In this document: positions 9,018-17,846 of the stretch, piece by piece
Layout of the letters: the number at the start of each line of letters is the position of its first letter
Position numbering within the stretch: the first letter of the stretch is position 1
Assembly (NCBI RefSeq): GCF_937129525.1
Contig: NZ_CAKZNK010000087.1
Location: forward strand, 1-64,000
DNA from: an uncultured Chloroflexus sp.
Lineage (GTDB): Bacteria; Chloroflexota; Chloroflexia; Chloroflexales; Chloroflexaceae
DNA length: 64,000 nt
Reading direction: 5' to 3'
Program-made: the position numbers and the translations under genes
Notes under the pieces: model-generated
Databases searched by the model: none
What the model saw: only the letters and a program-made list of their open reading frames with translations
Told to the model about the DNA's origin: nothing

Positions 9018-11474
9018 ATGCTTCATCATGACACCGAAACAATCGACTCCCTGCTCACCCAACTAACCATCGAGGAGAAGATCGCGCTGATCGCCGGCGC
9101 TGATGCCTGGCACACCGTTGCCATCCCACGCCTGGGCATACCGGCCATCAAAGTCACCGATGGCCCCAATGGCGCCCGCGGTGTGAGCCGCAACGGCGCC
9201 CATACCTCGGCCTGCTTCCCGATTGGGGTGGCAATGGGAGCGACGTGGAATCCGTCCCTGGTGCGTCAGATCGGCGAAGCGCTGGCCGAAGAGACCAGAG
9301 ACAAAGGCGCGCATATCTTGCTCGCGCCGACGGTCAACATCCATCGCTCACCGCTGGCGGGACGCAACTTTGAGTGCTTCTCGGAAGATCCCTACCTGAC
9401 CGGCACTATGGCAATTGCGTACATCACCGGGTTGCAAAGTCGTGGCGTTGGCGCATGCATCAAACATTTCGTCTGCAACGACTCAGAATTCGAGCGGTTT
9501 AGCATCAGCTCTGATGTCGGTGAACGACCGCTGCGAGAAATCTATCTGCGCCCATTCGAGATGGCAATTCGGCAAGCCAAACCCTGGACAATCATGTCGG
9601 CTTACAACCGGATCAACGGCGTCTGGGCCAGCGAAAACCACCGGCTCCTGGTCGAGATTCTCAAAGGTGAATGGCAATTCGATGGCCTGGTGATGTCTGA
9701 CTGGTACGGAACGTACAGCGAGCGCGCAATCAGCAACGGTCTCGATCTTGAGATGCCGGGGCCGGCGCGCTGGCTCAGCCGGGAACGGGTACTGGCAGCG
9801 CTTGAGCGCGGCGAGTTGCGTGAAGCCGAGCTTGATGACAAGGTACGCCGACTGTTGCGCGCGATCGAGCGGGTAGGCGGCTTTGAACGGCCAGCGCCTG
9901 CTGCTGAACAGGCCAATGATCGGCCCGAACACCGCGCGCTGATCCGCCGCGCTGGTGTCGAGTCAATCGTGCTGCTGAAGAACCAGGCCAATCTCTTGCC
10001 CCTCCAGACCGAACGGCTCCAAACCATTGCCGTGATCGGAGCTAACGCGCATTGGGCAGCGATTATGGGTGGTGGTAGCTCGGAAGTTGCGCCGCACTAC
10101 GTGGTAACGCCCTTGCAGGGTATTCGCAATCGCGCCGGCAGTCATTGTCGCGTTGAGTATGCCATCGGCACGCCTATCTTCCGCCGCTTACCTCATCTGG
10201 ATCCGGCCTGGCTGCAATTACCTGATAGTGATCGAAGCGGGGTACAGCTCGATTACTTCGCCGATCTGGATTTCGATAGCGCGCCACTGCGCACCGATAC
10301 GCTGAATACCCTGGAAGCAAGCTGGTTTGGCGATCGGATTGAATATCTAGACCTTACCACCTTTGCCACCAGACTAAGCTGCGATCTGTTGCCACCGCAT
10401 ACCGGAACTTACCAGTTGGGGTTGTCGTGTATCGGCCAGGCTCGCATCTGGCTCGATGGCGAACTGGCGCTTGATCGGTGGCACAAAGAGGTTATGGATG
10501 GCAACGAACAGCGCCAGACGATCACGCTGGAAGCTGGACGCCGTTACCGGCTGGTCGTCGAATTTCGCTGGCCGGTTGCCGGTAACTGGCGAGGGCTGCA
10601 AGTGGGGCTATGGCCGGAAAGCGACCGCGACCCGATTGAAGAGGCTGTCGAACTGGCCAGCCGGAGCGATGTGGCGATTGTCTTTGCCGGTCTGACCAAG
10701 GAATGGGAGAGCGAAGGCTTCGATCGCAGCGATATGGAGCTGCCAGGACGGCAGAACGAATTGATTCGACGGGTAGCGGCAGCCAATCCCCGCACAATCG
10801 TTGCGCTCAACGCCGGCTCACCGCTCAGCATGCCGTGGCTTAATGACGTTGGGGCCGTGGTACTGGCGTGGTACGGCGGTCAAGAGGCTGGCAACGCCAT
10901 TGCCGACGTACTGTTTGGCGATGCCGATCCGGGTGGACGCCTGCCGACCACCTTCCCCAGGCGGCTGGCCGACAACCCGGCCTATATCAACTATCCTGGC
11001 GAAAACGGTCACGTGTTGTACGGCGAAGGGTTATTTGTTGGCTACCGTTACTACGACCGGAAAGGAATTGAACCGCTCTTCCCGTTTGGCTTCGGACTGA
11101 GTTACACCGACTTCGCATACAGCAACCTGCGCCTCTCAGCCAACGCTATGCGCGCCGACGAAACGATCACCGTCAGCGTTGATGTCACCAACAAGGGAAC
11201 GCGCGCCGGGATGGAGGTGGTACAGCTCTACATTCACGACCAGGCAGCCCGGTTGATGCGACCCGACAAAGAACTGAAAGGCTTTTCCAAAGTAGCCCTA
11301 CAGCCAGGTGAGACAACGACCATCACCTTTACGATTGACCGACAGGCGCTCAGCTACTACGATCCGGCGGCGCCGGGTTGGGTGGCCGAACCGGGTGGGT
11401 TTACCGTTCTGATCGGTCGCTCAGCGGCTGACATTCGGTTGCAAGCGCAGTTTGAATTACTGAGCAGCGAATGA
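9018..11474 (+). CDS. Glycoside hydrolase family 3 beta-glucosidase with PA14-like insert and Fn3-like C-terminus
   Basis: 'DGPNGARG', 'VMSDWYGTYS', PA14-like 'HTGTYQLGLSCIGQARIWLDGELALDRW', C-terminal 'TNKGTRAGMEVVQLYIHD'. Confidence 0.92.
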   Translation: MLHHDTETIDSLLTQLTIEEKIALIAGADAWHTVAIPRLGIPAIKVTDGPNGARGVSRNGAHTSACFPIGVAMGATWNPSLVRQIGEALAEETRDKGAHILLAPTVNIHRSPLAGRNFECFSEDPYLTGTMAIAYITGLQSRGVGACIKHFVCNDSEFERFSISSDVGERPLREIYLRPFEMAIRQAKPWTIMSAYNRINGVWASENHRLLVEILKGEWQFDGLVMSDWYGTYSERAISNGLDLEMPGPARWLSRERVLAALERGELREAELDDKVRRLLRAIERVGGFERPAPAAEQANDRPEHRALIRRAGVESIVLLKNQANLLPLQTERLQTIAVIGANAHWAAIMGGGSSEVAPHYVVTPLQGIRNRAGSHCRVEYAIGTPIFRRLPHLDPAWLQLPDSDRSGVQLDYFADLDFDSAPLRTDTLNTLEASWFGDRIEYLDLTTFATRLSCDLLPPHTGTYQLGLSCIGQARIWLDGELALDRWHKEVMDGNEQRQTITLEAGRRYRLVVEFRWPVAGNWRGLQVGLWPESDRDPIEEAVELASRSDVAIVFAGLTKEWESEGFDRSDMELPGRQNELIRRVAAANPRTIVALNAGSPLSMPWLNDVGAVVLAWYGGQEAGNAIADVLFGDADPGGRLPTTFPRRLADNPAYINYPGENGHVLYGEGLFVGYRYYDRKGIEPLFPFGFGLSYTDFAYSNLRLSANAMRADETITVSVDVTNKGTRAGMEVVQLYIHDQAARLMRPDKELKGFSKVALQPGETTTITFTIDRQALSYYDPAAPGWVAEPGGFTVLIGRSAADIRLQAQFELLSSE

Positions 11475-11502
11475 GCGATAGACACTGGTGAACGCTAAAC
11501 AC

Positions 11503-11546
11503 GACAACCGTGGGGCGAATCATTGCCTGTTCGCCTCGCGGTTGTC
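11503..11546 (+). terminator. Hairpin downstream of the GH3 gene
   Basis: GACAACCG...CGGTTGTC outer stem and GGCGAA/TTCGCC inner stem; no clear T-tract. Confidence 0.5.
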
Positions 11547-11689
11547 ATATCGACCACTCCACAGAACAGAACGGTGTTCCCGTTAGCAAGATGAATGTCC
11601 GGCGGCGAGCAACTGGAACACGGGAATATCACTCGCTCCAAATGGTATCAGTTATTGAGCAGGGTATGCCATCAACATGCAGGAAGCTT

Positions 11690-12532
11690 CTATACTGGCG
11701 GCCAGGGCACATGGGGGCCAGGGCCGGGAGGCGGGTAGCGACCGGTTTCCAGCAGATGGTTGAGGCGGCGGCGCAATGCCCGCACCTCAGCTCGATCGAG
11801 CAGGGTATAGAGTACGTTACTCAATTGCGGATTCTGATCGAGCTGCTGGCGAAAGCTGGCAAAAGCAGCCATAACCTCATCGGGCAGCGGCTCGCCGACA
11901 AAATCCCAGAGCACGGTACGCAATTTTGGTTCGACATGGAAACAGATGCCGTGATCGATAGCCCATAAGCGGCCATCACGCCCTTGCAGGCAATGACCAC
12001 TCTTGCGGTCGGCATTATTAACCAGGCAATCAAACGCGCAAAGTTGCCGAATCTCCTGTTCGTAACCGCCCTGTTTCAACATGGTAAAGAGATGCACTTC
12101 TTCATCATTATCGATGAAGAGCTGCACCATACCAATCCCATAAGGCCCGTCGCGCACCACGGTAGGAGGCACCAGGTGAAAGCCAAGCGCCTCACTCACC
12201 ACGTAGGCCGCAGCTTCGCGCCGGTAGAGAGTACCACGGGGGAAATCCCACAACGGGCGCTCACCGCGCTGCGGTTTATAGACCGCCAGCAGATGCAGAT
12301 CTTCGTGGACAACACTGGTGAGCAGGGTGTAGTTACTGCTATACGGCATTGCTGCTTCGACGCTCATCTCACCCTGGGCCAGCGCTGTCAATACGCGAGC
12401 GACGCTCAATTCGTGCGAGTCATGCGAGTGGCTGCGCTCCATACCATTTCCTTGCCGTAACGGAGACTGACACCGACACGCAACACTGACCAAAATACCG
12501 CAATGAGCAGCGCTGCTCTGGCGATCTGTCAA
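11690..12532 (-). CDS. SCO1664 family protein (PI3/4-kinase-like fold)
   Basis: 'SNYTLLTSVVHEDLHLLAVYKPQRGERPLWDFPRGTLYRREAAAYVVSEALG' and 'NNADRKSGHCLQGRDGRLWAIDHGICFH'. Confidence 0.82.
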   Translation of the reverse strand: MTDRQSSAAHCGILVSVACRCQSPLRQGNGMERSHSHDSHELSVARVLTALAQGEMSVEAAMPYSSNYTLLTSVVHEDLHLLAVYKPQRGERPLWDFPRGTLYRREAAAYVVSEALGFHLVPPTVVRDGPYGIGMVQLFIDNDEEVHLFTMLKQGGYEQEIRQLCAFDCLVNNADRKSGHCLQGRDGRLWAIDHGICFHVEPKLRTVLWDFVGEPLPDEVMAAFASFRQQLDQNPQLSNVLYTLLDRAEVRALRRRLNHLLETGRYPPPGPGPHVPWPPV

Positions 12533-12556
12533 CCCGGCGCGCGTCTCGCGATCACA

Positions 12557-13081
12557 TCAACTGTAGACCGGACCGTGACCGTTGCGGTGCGGGCAGAAAT
12601 GGCCGCTCGGGTCAATCGGGCGACCACAATTTCCACAGATTGGACGACCGGCAGCGACAACTCGCTCAGCATGGATGCTGAGCGCCTTCATCTGTTCGCG
12701 GGTAGCGGAAAAGCGTGCCGACAATGGCTCGTCGTCGCCTTCTGGCATCCCTTGCGCCAGTAATACCACCCGATCGCGCTCACTATCGTATCCTAACCCC
12801 AACTGGTAAATACGAAATTCTGGTTCGAGCGGCTCTTCGAGACTCATATCGGTCACCAGCAAATCGTCAGACGTAGCCAGCCGCGGGTTGCGCTCGCCAA
12901 TCGTCTCGAGCAATCGGTTGATTGCGTTAGCCAGCTCGCGAATCTGTTCCTTCTCGGCCAGTAAGGTCACCAACCGGCTACCACGTCGGGCCTGCAGGTA
13001 AAAGACGCGCCGACCGCGCGGCCCGACTGCGCCGGCAGTAATCCGATGCACCGATTCCAGATCAAACGTAAACTCTGCCAT
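12557..13081 (-). CDS. DUF3090 family protein with C-terminal zinc ribbon
   Basis: 'MAEFTFDLESVHRITAGAVGPRGRRVFYLQA', 'CGNCGRPIDPSGHFCPHRNGH'; start moved from 13180 to ATG at 13081. Confidence 0.85.
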   Translation of the reverse strand: MAEFTFDLESVHRITAGAVGPRGRRVFYLQARRGSRLVTLLAEKEQIRELANAINRLLETIGERNPRLATSDDLLVTDMSLEEPLEPEFRIYQLGLGYDSERDRVVLLAQGMPEGDDEPLSARFSATREQMKALSIHAERVVAAGRPICGNCGRPIDPSGHFCPHRNGHGPVYS

Positions 13082-13085
13082 GGTA

Positions 13086-13793
13086 CTACTGAGCCTCCGT
13101 CGACAACGGGGACACTGGCGCCGGTTCCGCTGGCGCGGCAGGTGGTTTGGGGCGGAGGTGGGCCAGCGACCCGGTCTCATTGTAGGCTAACAGGCGTGGA
13201 CCCATCGGCTCAAAGGCAATAGCACTCAATGAGCACGGATTGATCACCAGCCGCTGAAACAGGTCAATATGCATGCCAATATAGTATGCCAGCGCCAACC
13301 GGATCAAATCAGCGTGCGATACAACTGCAATCATCTCACCCTGATGGCGCGCGCGCAATTGATCAAGCGCGCTCACCATCCGCATTTGCGCTTCACCTAA
13401 GGTCTCGCCATTGGGGAAACGAGTGCCACTGGGATAGTGTTGCACTCCAGGCCACAACTCGTGCTTATAAAGGTCTTTCAGCTCAGCTCCCTCCCATTCA
13501 CCGTAACGCACCTCACCGAGCTGCTCGACGATGCGCAACGGCAGACCACGCGGTTCGGCAATCGCGCGCGCCGTTTCCACACAACGGTCAAGCGGACTCG
13601 TGTACAGCGCCGTAATCGGCAAATCGCCGAGCCGTTCGCTGAGCGCTGCCGCCTGTCGCCGGCCCTCTTCGCTGAGATGAACACCCGGTAGCCAGCCGGC
13701 CAGCCGGCCATGCACCCAGTCGTTCATACCGTGGCGAATTAACAGCAGGATGGTTGGGCGGCGTTCTGGTTCTGACACAACTGCACCTGTCAT
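13086..13793 (-). CDS. Histidine phosphatase / MSMEG_4193-family putative phosphomutase
   Basis: RHG motif 'LLIRHGMNDWV'; 'VVSHADLIRLALAYYIGMHIDLFQRLVINPCSLS'. Confidence 0.85.
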   Translation of the reverse strand: MTGAVVSEPERRPTILLLIRHGMNDWVHGRLAGWLPGVHLSEEGRRQAAALSERLGDLPITALYTSPLDRCVETARAIAEPRGLPLRIVEQLGEVRYGEWEGAELKDLYKHELWPGVQHYPSGTRFPNGETLGEAQMRMVSALDQLRARHQGEMIAVVSHADLIRLALAYYIGMHIDLFQRLVINPCSLSAIAFEPMGPRLLAYNETGSLAHLRPKPPAAPAEPAPVSPLSTEAQ

Positions 13794-14044
13794 CTTTCTG
13801 TGTTTGGAAATTACCAGGCGTGGACAACAATCAAGGGCTCAATCTGCTACGTTCGCCCTTGAGACGTTCGGCAAGGCAACTAACGACCGCGCAAAGCTCT
13901 TGCATTACGTAGAACACTACTCACGGGCTGAAAGTCAAGTGGCTCCTGCGCGCGATGATTGTGCCCTACCTTCACCCTGGCTTTGGTGAATAGAACTTTT
14001 CGCTCTATGTCATGATACCATGGATATCCGTCACAACGAACGTA

Positions 14045-14548
14045 CTAGGCCGGCTCTACCCCGCTCGTAGACAGCGATGCGGTTAGTCTGGCCGCATCGA
14101 GAGTGAAGGCGCGCCCAAAGCCACCTACGTAACGCGCTTCGCGCAACTCAACCCGGAACAGGGTGAAATCAGGCAAAGAGAAGAGATGCTGCTGGCCGGG
14201 CAACCGCGCCAGATAACAAGCCTGCGCCTCTGCATAATCGGGCGCATCGCGGAAAACTGGCTGCGCAACACCTTGCAAGGTCACCCGCGCTACTGCCTGC
14301 GGATCAGGCACACTATCCGGCGAGGCAGTGATCAGGAGGGAGAGTCGTGGATCGGCCCGCAGATGGCCGGTATGCGCCGCCAGCCGGCTGAGCAAGAGCA
14401 ATAACCCCGGCGCGTACCCGTCACGCCGCTCTACCGCATAAAGGACATACGAAACAAACGGCGCGCCTTCCGGCGTGATCGTACCAAGAGCCGCAGTATG
14501 GTGTTCTTCAATGAGCCGACGCAACGCAACTCGATCTTCGTGACGCAT
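14045..14548 (-). CDS. Pyridoxamine 5'-phosphate oxidase-like FMN-binding protein (HugZ-like, short)
   Basis: 'HHTAALGTITPEGAPFVSYVLYAV', 'RVTLQGVAQPV'. Confidence 0.75.
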   Translation of the reverse strand: MRHEDRVALRRLIEEHHTAALGTITPEGAPFVSYVLYAVERRDGYAPGLLLLLSRLAAHTGHLRADPRLSLLITASPDSVPDPQAVARVTLQGVAQPVFRDAPDYAEAQACYLARLPGQQHLFSLPDFTLFRVELREARYVGGFGRAFTLDAARLTASLSTSGVEPA

Positions 14549-14585
14549 GCATTCACCCTCTTCCCGGTCAACAACCTGTTAATGA

Positions 14586-15707
14586 TCATAGCGCTGTTCG
14601 CGCATTGGCGGCAATCTCGGCCAGTGCCGCATCGTAGCGAGGAGCAAGAAACTCCCAGCGATATGGAGCTGCCAGCGCCATCCAGTCGCGCCGGCTCAAT
14701 TCTGGCAAGCGCGCGATCAGGCGTTCGAGCGCCGCCGGTAATGCGGCATCATCACTGTACAGACAGTCGTCATGCCAGGCTGACGGGATGAGGTCAGGGT
14801 AGTTAAGGCGCGCCGGCAAAAGGGGCACACAACCACAGGCCATAGCCTCAACAATTGCGATCCCGAAGTACTCCTGAATTGCCGCTGAAACCACAATATC
14901 AGCCTGCTGTAACAGGCGCAAATAGGTATCACGATCTGCGGCATACCCCCAATGAATCGTCTGCGCAGCCCAACGTTCGCGCGCGGCAACCAGATCGGCG
15001 GCAGCAGGATCAATATGCTCGCCGGTAACAATCAGGCGAAAATCGATCCCGCGCGCCGCCAGGGTTTCCAGCGCCGCCATAACCACCTGCGGCTGCTTAT
15101 CGTACTCCCAGCGCGCATTCCACAGAATCACCAGCGGCGCGGCTGGCTCACGCGGCAACCTTGGCGATAACGGCGGCAGATCAAGGCCGGGGGGTAAAAC
15201 CAGCGCTTTCGCCGCAATTTGATCGACCGTCTGCAACTCGTGATAATCGTGGTAGCGTCGCAACAGTTTCGGTAGCGCGGTAAGAAAATCGTGTTGATGA
15301 AACGCGGAATTGAAGATCACTGCATCAGCTACCAGCGCGCTGGTGAAATTGATCCACGCAAAGGCATCATCACGTTTGCGTCCTGGCGGCAGTGGGTAGG
15401 TTAGTTGATTTTCGTGAAAATAGACCGCCATCGGCACACACCCCAACTGACGACAGGTCAAGGCGCGCCAGGTTGCCAGATCGAGCATATCGGTCGCGAC
15501 AATCAAATCGGGTGGCTGGCGCAATGCAGCGACCTGGCGGGCCAGCGTCACTGCGCCGCCGCGCATGCGCCAGCGCCAGCCACCGGCCTGGCTGAGCGTG
15601 ATCAGGGTAACGCGATGCCGGCTATGCGCGGCGTACCCTGCCGCCACCGCCGCATGCGATCCACCGTGAAAGGGATCAAGCCACCAGATATCCATAAACC
15701 CAGGCAT
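14586..15707 (-). CDS. Glycosyltransferase with DUF3524-type N-terminus (QTMAN/GTDC1-like)
   Basis: 'IWWLDPFHGGSHAAVAAGYAAHSRHRVTLITL' N-terminus and GT-B C-terminus 'EYFGIAIVEAMACGCVPLLPARLNYPDLIP'. Confidence 0.8.
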   Translation of the reverse strand: MPGFMDIWWLDPFHGGSHAAVAAGYAAHSRHRVTLITLSQAGGWRWRMRGGAVTLARQVAALRQPPDLIVATDMLDLATWRALTCRQLGCVPMAVYFHENQLTYPLPPGRKRDDAFAWINFTSALVADAVIFNSAFHQHDFLTALPKLLRRYHDYHELQTVDQIAAKALVLPPGLDLPPLSPRLPREPAAPLVILWNARWEYDKQPQVVMAALETLAARGIDFRLIVTGEHIDPAAADLVAARERWAAQTIHWGYAADRDTYLRLLQQADIVVSAAIQEYFGIAIVEAMACGCVPLLPARLNYPDLIPSAWHDDCLYSDDAALPAALERLIARLPELSRRDWMALAAPYRWEFLAPRYDAALAEIAANARTAL

Positions 15708-15752
15708 CTCAATCTAACGTACCGGTCAACCGAAGTAGCGCATCACCCTGGA

Positions 15753-16445
15753 TCAATCTTCCACCCGCATCAGATATGCATTCACTCCCGCCGTTCCCAG
15801 TTGCGCTTCCAGGTTGAGCAGATAACGCAACGGCTGCCGGTAAGGATGATGATCGTCAAGCATTCGCGCCGCCGCTTTCCGGCTGCCGAGTTGCAAGAGG
15901 TGATGATACGCCACCCATTCGGCATGCCCTTCCCGCAGAAATTCGTTTTGGAGGAGTGGGCAATGCTCTGATTGCCAGGCATGGGCATACTCGTGCGCTG
16001 CTGTGATCCGAAACATCAGTTTCGGCAACCCGTGCAAAACATAGATCACACGAATATGTTGCTGGCGTCGGTAAAGACCAAGCGTATGTTGGCCGCGCGG
16101 CAACGGGCCACGCAACTGAGACATCGTGGGCGCGTCAACCAGTCGAAATGCTACCCCGATGTTCAACTGCAACCCCATACCCTCAACCAGCATTGCCGCC
16201 GTCTGCTGGAAAATCTGCAATGCCTGCGCCGGATCGTAGATCGCTACCGCGTGGCAGGCATCACACTGTCGCCGTCCATCGTGTAACTGCCAGAATCGAT
16301 TGCCCAGCGGCGCGCCACAGGTATCGCAGCGGGGTCGGGTCGCAATACACTGTGGACAAAACCGGTCGGGCCGGTCAACCAGCACATAGTAGCCGTTGGT
16401 CAACGATTGTCCACAACTGGCGCAACGCGAGCGATCAACCGGCAT
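15753..16445 (-). CDS. DA1-like protein: LIM-like zinc ribbons plus HExxH metallopeptidase-like domain
   Basis: CxxC repeats 'CASCGQ', 'CPQC', 'CDTCG', 'CDACH'; 'TAAHEYAHAWQSE' followed by 'EGHAEWVAY'. Confidence 0.75.
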   Translation of the reverse strand: MPVDRSRCASCGQSLTNGYYVLVDRPDRFCPQCIATRPRCDTCGAPLGNRFWQLHDGRRQCDACHAVAIYDPAQALQIFQQTAAMLVEGMGLQLNIGVAFRLVDAPTMSQLRGPLPRGQHTLGLYRRQQHIRVIYVLHGLPKLMFRITAAHEYAHAWQSEHCPLLQNEFLREGHAEWVAYHHLLQLGSRKAAARMLDDHHPYRQPLRYLLNLEAQLGTAGVNAYLMRVED

Positions 16446-16472
16446 TGCCTGCCTCTACCTCACCCGAAAGAA

Positions 16473-17141
16473 CTATTCTCCACTGTGCGGCGGCGGCTCA
16501 TCAAGACGTTCAGACAGCCAGTGCTGCATCAAGCTCAACCCATTCGGATGCAAACTATGCCCAACCGGATCTTCGTGGTAGCGATGGCGCGGCGCATACG
16601 GCGCCAGTAGATCGCGCGTAGCGCGGGCCTGCTCGACCGGGATCACCTCGTCGTAGCTCCCATGGAGCTGGAGAATAGGCAATCGCGCCAATCCTGCCGC
16701 TGGCGGCGGCATAGCCAGCGCCGGATCAAGATAGCCATTCGCCGCAATAATGCCGGCCAGGCGTTCGGGAATGCGCCAGGCCAGTGCCAGGCTGAGAATG
16801 GCGCCCTGACTGAAGCCAAACAGGTAGGTGCGCTGCGGATCGGTGCCGATCCGATCCGGCAGTTCACTTACAAAACGGATGAGCAGCTCAACCGCCTGTG
16901 CCCGGCCAACCGGATCGGGGATGAGGCGTCCGGGAGCGCCGCTAAGTTCGTACCAGGCAAAACCACCCCATGGCAGCGCAATTGGCGCGCGCGCGCTTAC
17001 GATATGCATCCGGTCATCGATCAGGTCAGCCAGCTCAAACAGATCGCGTTCGTGGCTACCAAAACCGTGCAGCATCAGTAACAATGGCGCCGGCCCGGTC
17101 TCAATGAGCGGACGACGTTCAATTGTGCGAATGGTTGTCAT
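16473..17141 (-). CDS. Phospholipase/carboxylesterase family alpha/beta hydrolase
   Basis: '[22 protein letters not shown]', nucleophile elbow 'GFSQGAILS', 'HGSYDEVIP'. Confidence 0.88.
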   Translation of the reverse strand: MTTIRTIERRPLIETGPAPLLLMLHGFGSHERDLFELADLIDDRMHIVSARAPIALPWGGFAWYELSGAPGRLIPDPVGRAQAVELLIRFVSELPDRIGTDPQRTYLFGFSQGAILSLALAWRIPERLAGIIAANGYLDPALAMPPPAAGLARLPILQLHGSYDEVIPVEQARATRDLLAPYAPRHRYHEDPVGHSLHPNGLSLMQHWLSERLDEPPPHSGE

Positions 17142-17758
17142 GGAATCACCAGTTCCTGGCCCACACGCAGGTTATCACCCTGCGCGGGAGTAAGATTGTT
17201 GGCCTGCAAGATTGCTTCAATTGTAACGCCAAATCGGTCAGCAATCGCGCGCAACGTATCACCAGCCTGCACGGTATAGCGGCGCGGGCCGGCGGCAGTC
17301 GGCTCTGGCGTTACCGTTGGTTCCGGCGTCGCGGTTGGTTCCAGGGTTGGCGTTGCCGTTGGCTCCGGTATCGCAGTTGGTTCCAGGGTTGGAGTGATCG
17401 TTGGCATCGGCGTCGTCGTTGGCCTTGGGGTCAACGTCGGCACCGCCGGCAACGGCGACAAAGTGGGGAACACCGGTACCGGCGCCAGTTCCGGCTCGGT
17501 CACCGCAGCAATCGGCGGTTCCCATGCCGGCAGCAGGGTCAAATCGCCGATCCGCAGTGGCGGCAACGGATTGCGGCTGATCGTCAACAACGCCACTGCG
17601 GCAATCGTCAGCAAACCAGCCGCACCCAGCCCAACGCCAACACTGCCAATGCGTGGCTGGAGGAGACGCAGCAGGATGGCGCCAAGCGGTGGCGCCAGCA
17701 AGGCTAATCCGAGCAGGAACCAAAGGGTTGTTTCCGAGAGCATACTACCGCTCGTCAT
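17138..17758 (-). CDS. Membrane-anchored LysM domain protein with TPEPT-rich linker
   Basis: TM segments, '[13 protein letters not shown]' repeats, C-terminal LysM '[29 protein letters not shown]'. Confidence 0.85.
   Translation of the reverse strand: MTSGSMLSETTLWFLLGLALLAPPLGAILLRLLQPRIGSVGVGLGAAGLLTIAAVALLTISRNPLPPLRIGDLTLLPAWEPPIAAVTEPELAPVPVFPTLSPLPAVPTLTPRPTTTPMPTITPTLEPTAIPEPTATPTLEPTATPEPTVTPEPTAAGPRRYTVQAGDTLRAIADRFGVTIEAILQANNLTPAQGDNLRVGQELVIP
17290..17440 (-). repeat. Low-complexity (T/E)PT(A/P)TP linker repeats within the LysM CDS
   Basis: Recurring 'ggttccagggttgg' / 'gttggttccggcgtcgc' units. Confidence 0.7.
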
Positions 17759-17846
17759 TACAAATTACGCAAGCGCAGAAGAAACCACGCGATCGGCATC
17801 CCATTCAGACACCGGGCTGAATGCTCTTCCGACAACCAGCCAGAGA

